This document shows positions 8,413 to 17,499 of a stretch of DNA of 64,000 nt, piece by piece; the stretch's first letter is position 1; every line of letters begins with the position of its first letter. The stretch covers positions 1,798,001 through 1,862,000 of the forward strand of contig NZ_JAPFQM010000001.1 of NCBI RefSeq assembly GCF_026241205.1. Direction: 5' to 3'. A model generated the notes under the pieces. It saw only the letters and a program-made list of their open reading frames with translations, ran no database searches and was not told the DNA's origin. The DNA is from Thermomicrobium sp. 4228-Ro (lineage in GTDB: Bacteria > Chloroflexota > Chloroflexia > Thermomicrobiales > Thermomicrobiaceae). Both the position numbers and the translations under genes were made by a program.

Positions 8413-9497
8413 GCGGGTGCCCCAGGCAAGAGCGACGGCTGGACAGTACCGGACTCTCGTTCCAGCAGTCGTAACGTCGCCTCGATGAGGCCGTACGAGC
8501 CGGTAACCATCATGTCACCGAACGGCGCTGCTTCGTACCAGCCGAGTGGCCGAGCGAGCGATCGGTTGGGGCCAGTAATCACGACGAAGGGGAACGGCGC
8601 AGCGTTACGGTAACCCTTCGTGAAGACTGCCCCGTGGCCACCGAGCGCGATGACCTGCTCATGCTGCAGCGTCCCTTCCTGCAGGGCATGAACGAGTTCG
8701 GCGAGCACGGCTGGAGTCACCCCACCGGTGTGGTGTTCGAACAGGCCATAGATCCGTGTCCCGCGGAGGGCAACAGCGAAGGTGTGCATGTTCCCGATGT
8801 TCACCACGACGGCGCCGTGCGTCTGCGCGGCAGTCCAGACGGTCGGATCGCAGAGTGCGCCGAGTACGGCAGCTGGTCCGGTGTCCATCAGCACGCACCC
8901 GGGAACCTGCTGTTGGACGCTCCGCATGCGGAGCAAGTATGGCGGAGGAGTTCGGTAGGCGAGCGCCCGCACATCGTTCGTCTGGGCCAGAAGGTCCTGC
9001 AAGAAGCGGTATCGGTACTCGTGTGCGTCCGTCCGCTCGTCGTACCCGTGGTCTTGCACGGCGATCGCCCAGATCGGTGGCAGCTCGATTTCGAACGCAC
9101 GGAGCGCAGTTGCCAGTGCTGGGACATCGACATCACCGAGCCGGACGACCTCGGCACCGAGCGGCGGAAGCTCGGTAAGCACGATTCCGAGTGCCCGAAC
9201 ACGCTCCAGGTCGTTATGGAGCGTGCACGCGGCCTCGGGATGGGCCGTGACCGGAAGACCGGCTCTGAGATGCTCGCGGATAGCGTCGCTGCTGGCGCCA
9301 CCACCCATCAGAAAGCCAGCCAGATGGAGCGGGGTGCCACGGGTCGTCACGGCGCGGATACGGGCGGCGACGACTTGTGTCGGCGCGGGAAGCACCAGCT
9401 TGACGAAGTTCTCCGGATTACACGCGGAGTCATACAGGACGATGTCCTGTGTTCCAGCCCCCACATCGATAGCGAGGATACGAATGGTCCGGTTCAT
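8409..9497 (-). CDS. DUF1786 family protein (ASKHA-like)
   Basis: A 362-residue protein of the DUF1786 family, sometimes labelled pyruvate formate-lyase-activating-enzyme-like without proof. It begins with ILAIDVGAGTQDIVLYD, a phosphate-1-type loop of the actin/hexokinase/HSP70 ATPase fold, and has a second loop LMDTGPAAVLGAL and a Gly-rich VNIGNMHTFAV stretch. No function is known. The ATG at 9497 overlaps the stop of the upstream metallophosphoesterase gene (ATGA), so the two are translationally coupled. Confidence 0.75.
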   Translation of the reverse strand: MNRTIRILAIDVGAGTQDIVLYDSACNPENFVKLVLPAPTQVVAARIRAVTTRGTPLHLAGFLMGGGASSDAIREHLRAGLPVTAHPEAACTLHNDLERVRALGIVLTELPPLGAEVVRLGDVDVPALATALRAFEIELPPIWAIAVQDHGYDERTDAHEYRYRFLQDLLAQTNDVRALAYRTPPPYLLRMRSVQQQVPGCVLMDTGPAAVLGALCDPTVWTAAQTHGAVVVNIGNMHTFAVALRGTRIYGLFEHHTGGVTPAVLAELVHALQEGTLQHEQVIALGGHGAVFTKGYRNAAPFPFVVITGPNRSLARPLGWYEAAPFGDMMVTGSYGLIEATLRLLERESGTVQPSLLPGAPA

Positions 9498-10444
9498 CGT
9501 TTCGTCCCCCGGGGCGATACGGAGCGCGCTTCTTGGACGTACCGTCGCGGATGATCACACGGCCAGCGCGGATCATCGCCGCTGGCATCGAACTCCAGGA
9601 GGACGACCTCCGGCTGAGCGAAGAGGCGAAACGGGAGTTGTGTCTGTCCGATGCCCGAACTCACGTAGGCGAGCATGCCGCGTACCCAAAACCAGCCGCG
9701 CTGGAAACGCGCATGCGGCTTCCTCCTGATTTTATCGAGATACCACGCAGCGTCGAGCGGGTTGAGCCAGCGCGACCAGTTCAAGCGAACTTGCCCCCAG
9801 TGCGTGTGGCCGAAGAGACCGAGGTCGGCGCTTCCCACCGGGACTGCTTCGAGGACGGAAGGAGAATGGGCAAGCAGGAGGCGTGGACGCGTGTTCGACG
9901 GCCGGGTCAAGAGGGTGGTGTCGTGCAGGCCGCTATACGGGTCGTCCAGTGCGACGACTTCCAGTTGTCCACCATCAGGTAGGTGGACCTGAACGCATTC
10001 GTTCCGCAGCACCCGCACGCCGCGCTCCGCGAGCAAGCCAACGATCCTCTGAGCATTGTGCAATCCCTGTCGGTAATCGTGATTGCCCAGAACTGCGAAG
10101 ACGGGCTGCAGGTCCCGCAGACCGTCGAAGACCGCCGTCTCGCTGATGTTGCCCTGGTCGAAGTAGTCGCCACCGAGGAGAACGAGGTGGGGGTGCCACG
10201 ATCGGATGCGCGCGATCGCTTCGACCGTGTTTCGGGCGGAGGGGCCTGGACCTCCAACGTGGAAATCGGTGGCAAAGGCGATTCTCGTACCCTCTATGGA
10301 CTCGAACGTTCTCGGAAGAGATACCCGGGCGTACCGCGTGCGGAGTGCATACGGCTCGAGCGTCGCTGTACCGGCGATGGTGAGGCTGGCAGCCGCCAGG
10401 CAACCGGCTACAATTCGCACTACACGGTAGCGTCGCGATACCAT
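9494..10444 (-). CDS. Membrane-anchored metallophosphoesterase
   Basis: A 316-residue calcineurin-like phosphoesterase of the YkuE type. An uncleaved signal anchor lies at about residues 8-30. The metal-site motifs are all present in order: DFH, GGDYFD, GNHD, LAHSP and GHTHWGQ, so it should bind two metals and act outside the membrane. The substrate is unknown; a lipid or nucleotide phosphoester is likely. ATG at 10444 follows AAGGAT. It is divergent from the DtxR-type gene and coupled to the DUF1786 gene. Confidence 0.85.
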   Translation of the reverse strand: MVSRRYRVVRIVAGCLAAASLTIAGTATLEPYALRTRYARVSLPRTFESIEGTRIAFATDFHVGGPGPSARNTVEAIARIRSWHPHLVLLGGDYFDQGNISETAVFDGLRDLQPVFAVLGNHDYRQGLHNAQRIVGLLAERGVRVLRNECVQVHLPDGGQLEVVALDDPYSGLHDTTLLTRPSNTRPRLLLAHSPSVLEAVPVGSADLGLFGHTHWGQVRLNWSRWLNPLDAAWYLDKIRRKPHARFQRGWFWVRGMLAYVSSGIGQTQLPFRLFAQPEVVLLEFDASGDDPRWPCDHPRRYVQEARSVSPRGTKR

Positions 10445-10455
10445 GCTGATCCTTC

Positions 10456-10477
10456 GAACATCCGTTCCAGGTATACT
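10456..10477 (+). promoter_or_regulatory. Candidate promoter and operator of the DtxR-type gene
   Basis: TATACT (10472-10477) is a good -10 for the gene at 10534. A short dyad GAAC-N4-GTTC (10456-10467) lies just upstream and could be an operator. No convincing -35 is visible. Confidence 0.3.
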
Positions 10478-10533
10478 TTCCCCGAAATCGGGAGCGCGCC
10501 CACGAGTGGGCACGGTTCTCTGGGAGTGTACCA

Positions 10534-11250
10534 GTGCGGCAACAACGGCGAGCCGGCGGACGGCCGGCGATCACCCAGGCGATGGAGGACTATCTCAAGG
10601 TGATCTATGCCCTCGAGCGCGAGGAGGGGCGGGTCACGACACAAGCGATCGCCGCGCGCCTTGGGGTCCAGAGTCCATCGGTGACCAATATGCTGAAGCG
10701 TCTCGCCGCGCTGCATTTAGTCGAACACCAACCCTACCGCGGCGTTCGTCTGACGGAACGAGGCCGGGGTATCGCGCTCGAGGTGATCCGTCACCATCGC
10801 TTGTTGGAACTCTTCCTCGCCGAAGTGCTCGACTACCCCTGGGAAGCGGTACACGAAGAAGCTGACCGGCTCGAGCATGGACTGTCCGAGGAGCTCGAGT
10901 CCTGGATCGATGCGCGGCTCGGCTATCCGACAGCTGATCCGCACGGTCATCCGATTCCACGGGTCGATGGTTCCCTTCCCGAACGGCCTTGCGTCCGTCT
11001 CGATGGCGTTCGGCCCGGACGTGCTGTCGAGGTCCTCCACGTGGCTGACCACGATCGAGAGCAGCTGCGTTACCTCGCTGAACTCGGTATTCGCCCCGGT
11101 ACGCGTGTCGAAGTTGTCGAGCGACTCCCGTTCGAGGGCCCACTCCGCATTCGCGTCGGTGACCGGGAGCACTACGTCGGACCGTCCCTCTCACGGGCAG
11201 TGTACGTCGCAGCGGAAGGTGTGGGTGCGCCTGCGCCGGAGTCCGAGTAA
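10534..11250 (+). CDS. DtxR/MntR family metal-dependent regulator
   Basis: A 238-residue regulator with an N-terminal winged helix (about 12-70, TTQAIAARLGVQSPSVTNML), the metal-binding and dimerisation domain with HHRLLELFL, and a C-terminal FeoA/SH3-like domain (about 155-225). Members sense Fe2+ or Mn2+ and usually repress uptake genes. No metal transporter lies nearby, so the targets are elsewhere. GTG at 10534 follows GGGAG. Iron versus manganese sensing cannot be settled from the motifs I can see. Confidence 0.88.
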   Translation: MRQQRRAGGRPAITQAMEDYLKVIYALEREEGRVTTQAIAARLGVQSPSVTNMLKRLAALHLVEHQPYRGVRLTERGRGIALEVIRHHRLLELFLAEVLDYPWEAVHEEADRLEHGLSEELESWIDARLGYPTADPHGHPIPRVDGSLPERPCVRLDGVRPGRAVEVLHVADHDREQLRYLAELGIRPGTRVEVVERLPFEGPLRIRVGDREHYVGPSLSRAVYVAAEGVGAPAPESE

Positions 11251-11324
11251 CCGCGAGATCGGGAACGGAGCGTGATCTTGCAGCAGTTCCAGGTCGTGGG
11301 TATCGTCCGTACGCAGGAGATGAC

Positions 11325-13067
11325 GTGAAGACGAGGGATCGAGCGATGCCGCGTTACCGGTGGCGCGAGCCAGCTGCGGTACCGGACTGGGCATATTCAC
11401 TGGCTGACCATCCACTCGTTGCGGCGCTCCTCTACCGGCGCGGCATTCGCGACCCGCAGGCTGCTCAGCGCTTTCTTGTCCCTTCGTTGGACGATCTGGC
11501 TGATCCGCACGAATTGCCGGAAATCGACCGTGCAGTCGACCTCATCGCGCGGACGAGTCGAAACGGTGGACGAGTCGTCATTTTCGGTGATTACGACGTC
11601 GATGGCCTGACGGCGACGACGCTCCTCGTCCACCTCTTTCGATCCCTCGGAGTCGAACCGGTACCGATGGTGCCGCACCGACTCCGGGACGGCTATGGAT
11701 TCCGGTCCCACCATGTGCCGCGCGTGCTCGAGCACCGTCCTGTTCTGCTGGTCACGGTCGACTGTGGCACTGGGGATTGGGAGGCCCTAGAAGCGGTTCG
11801 GCAAGCGGGTGTGCCGGTGATCGTGCTGGATCATCACGATGTTCATGAGGCCGCGTGGCCCGCGGAACTCGTCTTCGTTTCGGCAAAACGCAGCGATACA
11901 CCGGCCCCCTTCCGGACGCTGGCAGCGGTCGGCGTGGCCTATCAGGTCGCTCGGGTCGTCTTCGGTGATCGTCGCGCTGTACGCTGGTTGCCGCTCGTCG
12001 CACTGGGTACGGTCGCGGACGTGGTCCCGCTCGTCGGAATGAACCGGGTGTTCGTGGCGCTGGGGTTGGACTCCTTTTGGGATGATGCCCCGATCGGCTT
12101 GCGTGCGTTGGCCGATCACGCTGGCTTACGAGCTGGTAGCCATCTCACTGCCTGGCACTGCGGATACATTCTCGGCCCGCGGCTGAATGCAGCTGGACGC
12201 ATGGATGATCCAGTTCTCGCACTCGAGCTGCTCTTGACCGATGACGCGAGTAGGGCACGCGAGTTGGCACGCACGCTCTCGGAGCTGAACGCGGAGCGGC
12301 AGCGCGCGATCGAACGGATGTTGCGCGATGCCGAGGGGCGACTGCGCGCCCGACAGGCGCTACCGCCGGTACTGGTGCTGGCGGACGAGACGTGGCACGT
12401 CGGTCTGGTCGGTCTGGCAGCCAGCAAGTTGGTCAGCCGGTACGCTCGGCCAGTCGTCTTGTTGTCGCAAGAAGCCGAGGTGAGCCGTGGTTCCGCCCGG
12501 AGCGTCGACGGCTTCGATATCTCGCTCGCGCTGGAGCGTTGTCGCGATCTCTTGCTCGATCACGGTGGGCACAGTGCTGCAGCCGGACTCACGATCCCGA
12601 CGGAGCGGATCGCCGAACTCGAAGCGCGTCTCCTCGAACTGGCCTGGACAGCGTTCGGGAGTGATGGACCAGCGCTTCCGCTCGACCTGGATCTGGAACT
12701 TCGACCATTCCAGATCACCCTCGACACGCTGGACGTGCTGGCACGACTCGAACCGTTTGGGCACGGGAACCCTGTACCGCGATGTCTCGTGCGCGATGTG
12801 CTGGCCATGAATCCGTCGGTGACGCAGGATGGACGACACGTTCGTTTCACGGTGGTGGCTCGGGACGGAACAGTGCGCCAGGCGGTCTGGTTCGACGGGG
12901 GGACCGAAGTCGATCGCCTCCGTGCGGGTGAACGCATCGACATAGCCTTTACACTTCGCCGGAACAGTTGGAACGGTGGCGAGCGAGTCGAGCTCGACGT
13001 GATCGACGTGCGGCCGACACAGGGTCGATCAGCAAGGAGCGAGCGAGCAGAGTGCGTCGTCGATTAG
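11325..13067 (+). CDS. recJ: Single-stranded-DNA-specific 5'-3' exonuclease RecJ
   Basis: A 580-residue DHH-family exonuclease for recombination and repair. The motifs follow the RecJ order: FGDYDVDG, TVDCG, DHHD, a DHHA1 domain containing AGRMDDP and GGHSAAAGL, and a C-terminal OB-fold. All metal-binding aspartates and histidines are present. GTG at 11325 has AGGAGA four bases upstream; ATG at 11346 is a reasonable alternative. It ends 8 nt before the convergent BtpA gene. Confidence 0.93.
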   Translation: MKTRDRAMPRYRWREPAAVPDWAYSLADHPLVAALLYRRGIRDPQAAQRFLVPSLDDLADPHELPEIDRAVDLIARTSRNGGRVVIFGDYDVDGLTATTLLVHLFRSLGVEPVPMVPHRLRDGYGFRSHHVPRVLEHRPVLLVTVDCGTGDWEALEAVRQAGVPVIVLDHHDVHEAAWPAELVFVSAKRSDTPAPFRTLAAVGVAYQVARVVFGDRRAVRWLPLVALGTVADVVPLVGMNRVFVALGLDSFWDDAPIGLRALADHAGLRAGSHLTAWHCGYILGPRLNAAGRMDDPVLALELLLTDDASRARELARTLSELNAERQRAIERMLRDAEGRLRARQALPPVLVLADETWHVGLVGLAASKLVSRYARPVVLLSQEAEVSRGSARSVDGFDISLALERCRDLLLDHGGHSAAAGLTIPTERIAELEARLLELAWTAFGSDGPALPLDLDLELRPFQITLDTLDVLARLEPFGHGNPVPRCLVRDVLAMNPSVTQDGRHVRFTVVARDGTVRQAVWFDGGTEVDRLRAGERIDIAFTLRRNSWNGGERVELDVIDVRPTQGRSARSERAECVVD

Positions 13068-13075
13068 GGCGATAC

Positions 13076-13864
13076 TCACGATCTCCCGATCGCCTGCACG
13101 AGTTGCCGGACCCGTTGCTCGTCGACCGGGTTCTCGGTTCTTCCCCCCACCTTCGTCCACGTACCGACGATCGCTCCATCGGCGCAGGCGAGATAGGAGC
13201 CGACGTTGTCTGCCGTCACGCCACTCCCGAGAAAGAGCCGAACGCTCGGAAATGCCGCGCGGAGCCTGGCGACGTCCGCTGTATTCGGAGGCTGACCGGT
13301 TATCTGGCCGGTGACGATCAGGGCATCGGCGAGCCCACGCTGGACGGTGTCGCGTGCCGCGTCTTCCAGGGATAGCGAGGCAAGGGGAGCAGCGTGCTTG
13401 ACGAGGACGTCGGCCCAGATTTCCACCGGTGTCTCGAGTAACTTGCGGTAACGAAGCGTTTCATCGGCACGGCCCTCGATGATGCCCTGATCGGTGAGCA
13501 TGGCACCCACGTGGACGTTAACGCGGATGAACTGTGCACCGGCCATCGCAGCGATACCGAGTGCAGCCTGCGCGTCGTTGCGGAGTACGTTGACGCCCAC
13601 TGGGAGGCCGGTCGCTCGTTTGACCGCGTCGACGATGAGTGCCATGCCTGCGATGACATGTGGCGCAACACGTTCCTTCGGGAAGGGAGCGTCGCCGTAG
13701 TTCTCGACGAGGAGCATGTCCATCCCGCCTCGCGCGTACGCCTCGGCGTCACGCAGGGCGCGCTCGCGAACCTCTGCGAAGGCGCGGGCGCGCGGGCTAC
13801 CGGGCAGGGGCAGGAGATGGATGACGCCAGCCAGTAAGAACCTGTGCGTTCGTTCCGTTCGCAT
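13076..13864 (-). CDS. BtpA family protein
   Basis: A 262-residue TIM-barrel protein of the BtpA family, named for a cyanobacterial protein needed for photosystem I accumulation but widespread in non-photosynthetic bacteria and archaea. Family landmarks are GVIHLLPLPGSPRA near the N-terminus, MDMLLVENYGDAPF, and GVNVLRNDAQAALGIA. The reaction is unknown; sugar or nucleoside metabolism has been suggested from context. ATG at 13864 is the start where homology begins. It is divergent from the MerR-unknown-adenine deaminase operon. Confidence 0.82.
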   Translation of the reverse strand: MRTERTHRFLLAGVIHLLPLPGSPRARAFAEVRERALRDAEAYARGGMDMLLVENYGDAPFPKERVAPHVIAGMALIVDAVKRATGLPVGVNVLRNDAQAALGIAAMAGAQFIRVNVHVGAMLTDQGIIEGRADETLRYRKLLETPVEIWADVLVKHAAPLASLSLEDAARDTVQRGLADALIVTGQITGQPPNTADVARLRAAFPSVRLFLGSGVTADNVGSYLACADGAIVGTWTKVGGRTENPVDEQRVRQLVQAIGRS

Positions 13865-13941
13865 CACCGTCGCACCGTTACGAAGGGACGCCGAATTCTG
13901 CTTTCCCGGAAGGAGCATACTTGAAACCGGCGAGGGGTAGT

Positions 13942-14337
13942 ATGGCAGTAGAGACCCACGAGGAAACCTTGTCGATACACGAACTCGCCGAGCGGAGCGG
14001 CGTCCCGCCCCGTCGTATCCGGTACTATGTGGCGAAGGGGCTCCTCCCACCTCCGTTGGGGCGTGGACCGAGCGCGAGGTACGGTCGGCAACACCTCGAG
14101 CGCCTCCGCGCGATCAAGGAACTGCGTGAACGTCGCCTGGGTCTGGAAGCGATTCGAGAACGCTTCGCGCAGTCCTGGCCGGAGACTCCAGCAGGGCCCT
14201 CGCTCTGGCACCAATGGGAGCTCGCACCGGGAGTGCTGCTCTGGGTCCGAGTCGATTTGCCGGAGGACGAGCGCGAGCGGGTCGCTGCTCTCGTCGATGT
14301 GGGACGACGGTTGTTGCGGCGGGACGATAGCACATGA
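13942..14337 (+). CDS. MerR family transcriptional regulator
   Basis: A 131-residue regulator. The N-terminal winged helix (LSIHELAERSGVPPRRIRYY, then GLLPPP) is typical MerR. After a short dimerisation helix there is a compact C-terminal region (LWHQWELAPGVLLWVRVDLP) rather than a known ligand domain. ATG at 13942 has GAGGGG four bases upstream; TTG at 13921 after GGAAGGAG is also possible and would add seven residues. Its stop overlaps the start of the next gene (ATGA), and adenine deaminase follows, so it may sense a purine-related signal. Confidence 0.82.
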   Translation: MAVETHEETLSIHELAERSGVPPRRIRYYVAKGLLPPPLGRGPSARYGRQHLERLRAIKELRERRLGLEAIRERFAQSWPETPAGPSLWHQWELAPGVLLWVRVDLPEDERERVAALVDVGRRLLRRDDST

Positions 14338-14810
14338 CGGAACGCTATGAGTCCAGAACTGCTCTCGAACCGATCGTACACATTCTCCGTGCGGCCGGTT
14401 ACTGGGCCTATTCGTTGTACGGCGAAGACGGGCGCTGGCTGGTCGCCTGTGACACTGAGGCAGGTCGTGTCGACGTGAGGGTCGGGAGGGATGGCTATCT
14501 CGTCGAGGTCTGGGATGTCTCTCCTGGCCTGTTCTATAACGAGGAGGACGAGCGCCGGCGAGTCGTACACGAGCGACTCGCTCGCCTGACGTTGGCCCGT
14601 CTCGCAGAGACGATACGACGCGCGCCGCTCGAACCGGGCGAGGAACTCCTGGCCGATCTCTGGTGGGACGACAACGAGCATGGAGTAGGGGCGCGTCTGA
14701 GCCTCGAGATTCCCTTCAGTGCCAGCGGTCAATTACCGTCGCTCGTCGAGATACTGCTGGAACAGTTGAATGCATTGATCGCTCGGGTCGAGGAGCGTCT
14801 CCTGGACTGA
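14334..14810 (+). CDS. Uncharacterised protein coupled to the MerR gene
   Basis: A 158-residue soluble protein I do not recognise. It is acidic with a mixed alpha/beta look: an N-terminal segment (GYWAYSLYGEDGRWLVACDT), an acidic centre and a C-terminal amphipathic helix. No membrane segment, signal peptide or cysteine motif is visible. It overlaps the MerR gene by 4 nt and ends 19 nt before adenine deaminase, so its translation is tied to both. A role as partner or sensor for the regulator is only inference. Confidence 0.7.
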   Translation: MTERYESRTALEPIVHILRAAGYWAYSLYGEDGRWLVACDTEAGRVDVRVGRDGYLVEVWDVSPGLFYNEEDERRRVVHERLARLTLARLAETIRRAPLEPGEELLADLWWDDNEHGVGARLSLEIPFSASGQLPSLVEILLEQLNALIARVEERLLD

Positions 14811-14829
14811 ATGGAAGGAGAATACTTCG

Positions 14830-16539
14830 ATGGTAAACGTCGGTATTGCAGACTTGACGCTCGAGCAGTGGCGACGGCTCCTGCGGGTGGCACTCGGTGC
14901 AGAACCGGCCGATCTCGTCCTGCGTCGTGCCCGAATCGTCAATGTCGCGAGCGGGGAAGTCGAAGAAGGCGATATCGCGATCGCGTACGGGCGGATCGTC
15001 GGGATCGGTGACTATCCGGAAGGGCATGAGGAACTCGACGTCGCTGGCTCCTATGTCGCCCCGTCGTTCATCGACGGGCATGTGCACGTCGAAAGTTCGC
15101 TCTTGTGGATCGACCAGTTCGCCCGTGCGGTCGTTCCGCATGGCACGGGTGCAGTGGTGACCGATCCGCACGAAATCGCGAACGTTGCCGGCCTGCCTGG
15201 CATCCAGGCGCTGGCGGAGGCCGCCGGAAAGCTTCCGATAGGCATCTTCTTCACGATCCCCTCGTGCGTGCCGGCGAGCCCGTTCGAAAGTGCTGGCGCG
15301 GTTCTGGGCGCGCGAGCGATCGCTGAGGGACTGGCATTGCCGAATGCCGTGGCGCTCGGCGAGATGATGAATTTCCCCGGAGTCCTCGCCGGCGATGCCG
15401 AGATCTACGAGAAATTGCGGCTACCGGCCCGTCGACGTGATGGCCATGCGCCTGGACTGCGTGGGCGTCGCCTCAACGCGTATGTCGCTTCCGGTATAGG
15501 GTCGGACCACGAATCGACCCAGCTCGAGGAGGCGCGCGAGAAGCTGCGCCGGGGTCTGCGCATCATGATCCGCGAGGGATCGACGGAACACAATCTTCTC
15601 GAATTGCTCCCGCTCGTGACCGATACAACCTATCCACGCTGTTGCTTCGCGAGTGACGACCGGGACTGCGCGACGTTGCTGCACGACGGTCACATGGACG
15701 CGGTGGTGCGGAAGGCGGTCGCTGCTGGTCTCGATCCGATCCGGGCGATTCGGCTCGCGACCTTGAACACCGCGGAGTACTGGGGGCTCGACGGGTACGG
15801 TCTGGTCGCACCTGGATACTGGGCCAATCTCGTCGTGTTCGACCGGCTGGACGATATCCGACCATCGCTCGTGCTGTACAAGGGCGCGATCGTCGCACGT
15901 GACGGGCAGGCGCTGTTCACCGTCGAGCAAGCGATTCCGGAGTGGTTACTCGATACCGTCCATGTGGCACCGGTTGATCGTGGGCAACTCCGGATTCCCG
16001 CCACCGGTCGTCTGACTGCAGTGGAGGCGATTCCGGGCCAGATCGTGACGCGGGCGATCGAGGTGGAACCGACGCTCCGTGACGGTGAGGTCATCGCTGA
16101 TCCTGATCGGGACTTGCTGAAGCTCGTGGTGGTGGAGCGGCATCGAGCCACAGGACGGGTCGGTGTCGGTCTCGTCCGTGGGTTCGGGCTGAAGCGGGGA
16201 GCGATCGGGTCGTCGATCGCCCACGATGCGCACAACATCGTCGTCGTCGGTGTGGATGACGACGATATCCTCTGCGCCATCGATGCGATCGTGTCGATGA
16301 AGGGCGGGCTGGTCGCGGTCGTCGGCGCTGAAGTGAGAGCGAAGCTTCCGCTCCCGGTGGCAGGGATTCTCTCGCCGGAACCGCTCGAGCGGGTGGCGGA
16401 GGCATACGAGCGCGTGGAGCAGGCGGCACGTGAGCTGGGCAGTACGGTTCCGGCGCCGTTCGCGCTCCTCTCCTTCATGGCGCTCTCGGTGATTCCGGAG
16501 GCACGCGTGACCGATCAGGGGTTGGTCGTGTTACGCTGA
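14830..16539 (+). CDS. ade: Adenine deaminase
   Basis: A 569-residue amidohydrolase converting adenine to hypoxanthine for purine salvage. Metal-binding HVH is at 84-86 (SFIDGHVHVESS). GEMMNFPGVL, GIGSDHEST, FASDDRD and the C-terminal IAHDAHNIVVVG segment follow the adenine deaminase 2 family order. Length is normal. ATG at 14830 follows AAGGAG. It is the third gene of a MerR-unknown-ade operon. Confidence 0.92.
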   Translation: MVNVGIADLTLEQWRRLLRVALGAEPADLVLRRARIVNVASGEVEEGDIAIAYGRIVGIGDYPEGHEELDVAGSYVAPSFIDGHVHVESSLLWIDQFARAVVPHGTGAVVTDPHEIANVAGLPGIQALAEAAGKLPIGIFFTIPSCVPASPFESAGAVLGARAIAEGLALPNAVALGEMMNFPGVLAGDAEIYEKLRLPARRRDGHAPGLRGRRLNAYVASGIGSDHESTQLEEAREKLRRGLRIMIREGSTEHNLLELLPLVTDTTYPRCCFASDDRDCATLLHDGHMDAVVRKAVAAGLDPIRAIRLATLNTAEYWGLDGYGLVAPGYWANLVVFDRLDDIRPSLVLYKGAIVARDGQALFTVEQAIPEWLLDTVHVAPVDRGQLRIPATGRLTAVEAIPGQIVTRAIEVEPTLRDGEVIADPDRDLLKLVVVERHRATGRVGVGLVRGFGLKRGAIGSSIAHDAHNIVVVGVDDDDILCAIDAIVSMKGGLVAVVGAEVRAKLPLPVAGILSPEPLERVAEAYERVEQAARELGSTVPAPFALLSFMALSVIPEARVTDQGLVVLR

Positions 16540-16644
16540 GTTCGGCGCCGTACCGGGCCAAGAGCGGAGCCGGTTCCGAGCCACCGGAGCGGCGTGGATC
16601 CGCAGAAGCGAGCTCTCGTGTGGTATACTGTTTTCGAAAACTGG

Positions 16645-16718
16645 GGCGCCGTAGCCAAGTGGCCTAAGGCAGCGGTCTGCAAAACCGCGATTCGGCGGTT
16701 CGAATCCGCCCGGCGCCT
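16645..16718 (+). tRNA. tRNA-Cys (anticodon GCA)
   Basis: A full cloverleaf of 74 nt: acceptor GGCGCCG (16645-16651) pairs with CGGCGCC (16711-16717), the anticodon loop CTGCAAA carries GCA, and the T arm contains GGTTCGAATCC. The discriminator is T, as expected for tRNA-Cys. CCA is not encoded. A TATACT -10 box lies at 16624-16629. Confidence 0.97.
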
Positions 16719-16842
16719 CTGTTTCTTTGGACTGCTCGCGAGCGAGCGCCCTGGACTCACGTTCCCCGTGTGTCGTGTTTCGCTACTAGCCAATTAGAGA
16801 AGTTCGGTGCGTTCCTCTGCGCGGCTCGCACTGGAGAACGCA

Positions 16843-17295
16843 TCAGTTTTCGAGGAGGATGATCCGATCGACCCACTTGACGCTCGTCGTGCAGGCGGCT
16901 TCCGGTACGAACGAGCGCCAGGGACCTCCGTGTTCGGGAGGCAATGGCTCCCCGTTCAAACGGTCGCAAAGAAGAGCGCGTGCTGCTTCCTGAGCGTCGA
17001 GTATGACGACAGAGTCTCCCGCGCCAACGACGACGCTGCTGAGCGCGCCGCTGTACTTGGCGAACCAGAGCAGGTCACGGAGTGAGAGACCCGACCATCG
17101 TTGTGGGGGCGTCTGCCACCCGTGAGAACAGACGAAGGGCATGGTGACTTCGAATCGTTCGAGAGGAGCGAGGTCGTCCGGTCGATAGCAGGCGAGCAGG
17201 CGCGCCCCGACGTACACGTGGAGTCGCGGGTTCGCCGGGTACCGCTTTGTACTCTCGGGAACGGGGAACTCCGGGAGAGTCGGCAGAGTACGCAT
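16843..17295 (-). CDS. Small molybdopterin-binding (sulfite-oxidase-fold) protein
   Basis: A 150-residue single-domain protein resembling the molybdopterin domain of the sulfite oxidase / YedY superfamily. VCSHGWQTPPQRWSGLSLRD carries the candidate Mo-ligand cysteine, and the C-terminal TSVKWVDRIIL matches the family's closing motif. It lacks the C-terminal dimerisation domain and a signal peptide, so it is likely cytoplasmic. ATG at 17295 is preferred; the frame is open up to a start at 17472. The reaction is unknown. A second, larger member of the fold is at 52874. Confidence 0.7.
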   Translation of the reverse strand: MRTLPTLPEFPVPESTKRYPANPRLHVYVGARLLACYRPDDLAPLERFEVTMPFVCSHGWQTPPQRWSGLSLRDLLWFAKYSGALSSVVVGAGDSVVILDAQEAARALLCDRLNGEPLPPEHGGPWRSFVPEAACTTSVKWVDRIILLEN

Positions 17296-17499
17296 CGCGC
17301 TCGCTCCGGGTGTCTCAGTCTCTTCGGGCAACAGTGTGCCACAGAGTTCATCGAGGGCGAGCAGCTCGAAGAGTGGAGAGCCGGTCGCATGCGGCTCGGG
17401 ATGGCCGGGGGCGTGCTTCGGTCGAGCGTCGCGGTCCGTGACGATCAACGCTCGGGTGCGAAATCGTTCCAATGGTGTTTCGGAGGAAGGAGTAGAACG

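Noticed and set aside
13921-13923. TTG start for the MerR gene
   Set aside because: It has a good ribosome site, but ATG at 13942 also has one and better fits the length of the winged-helix N-terminus; kept as an alternative only.
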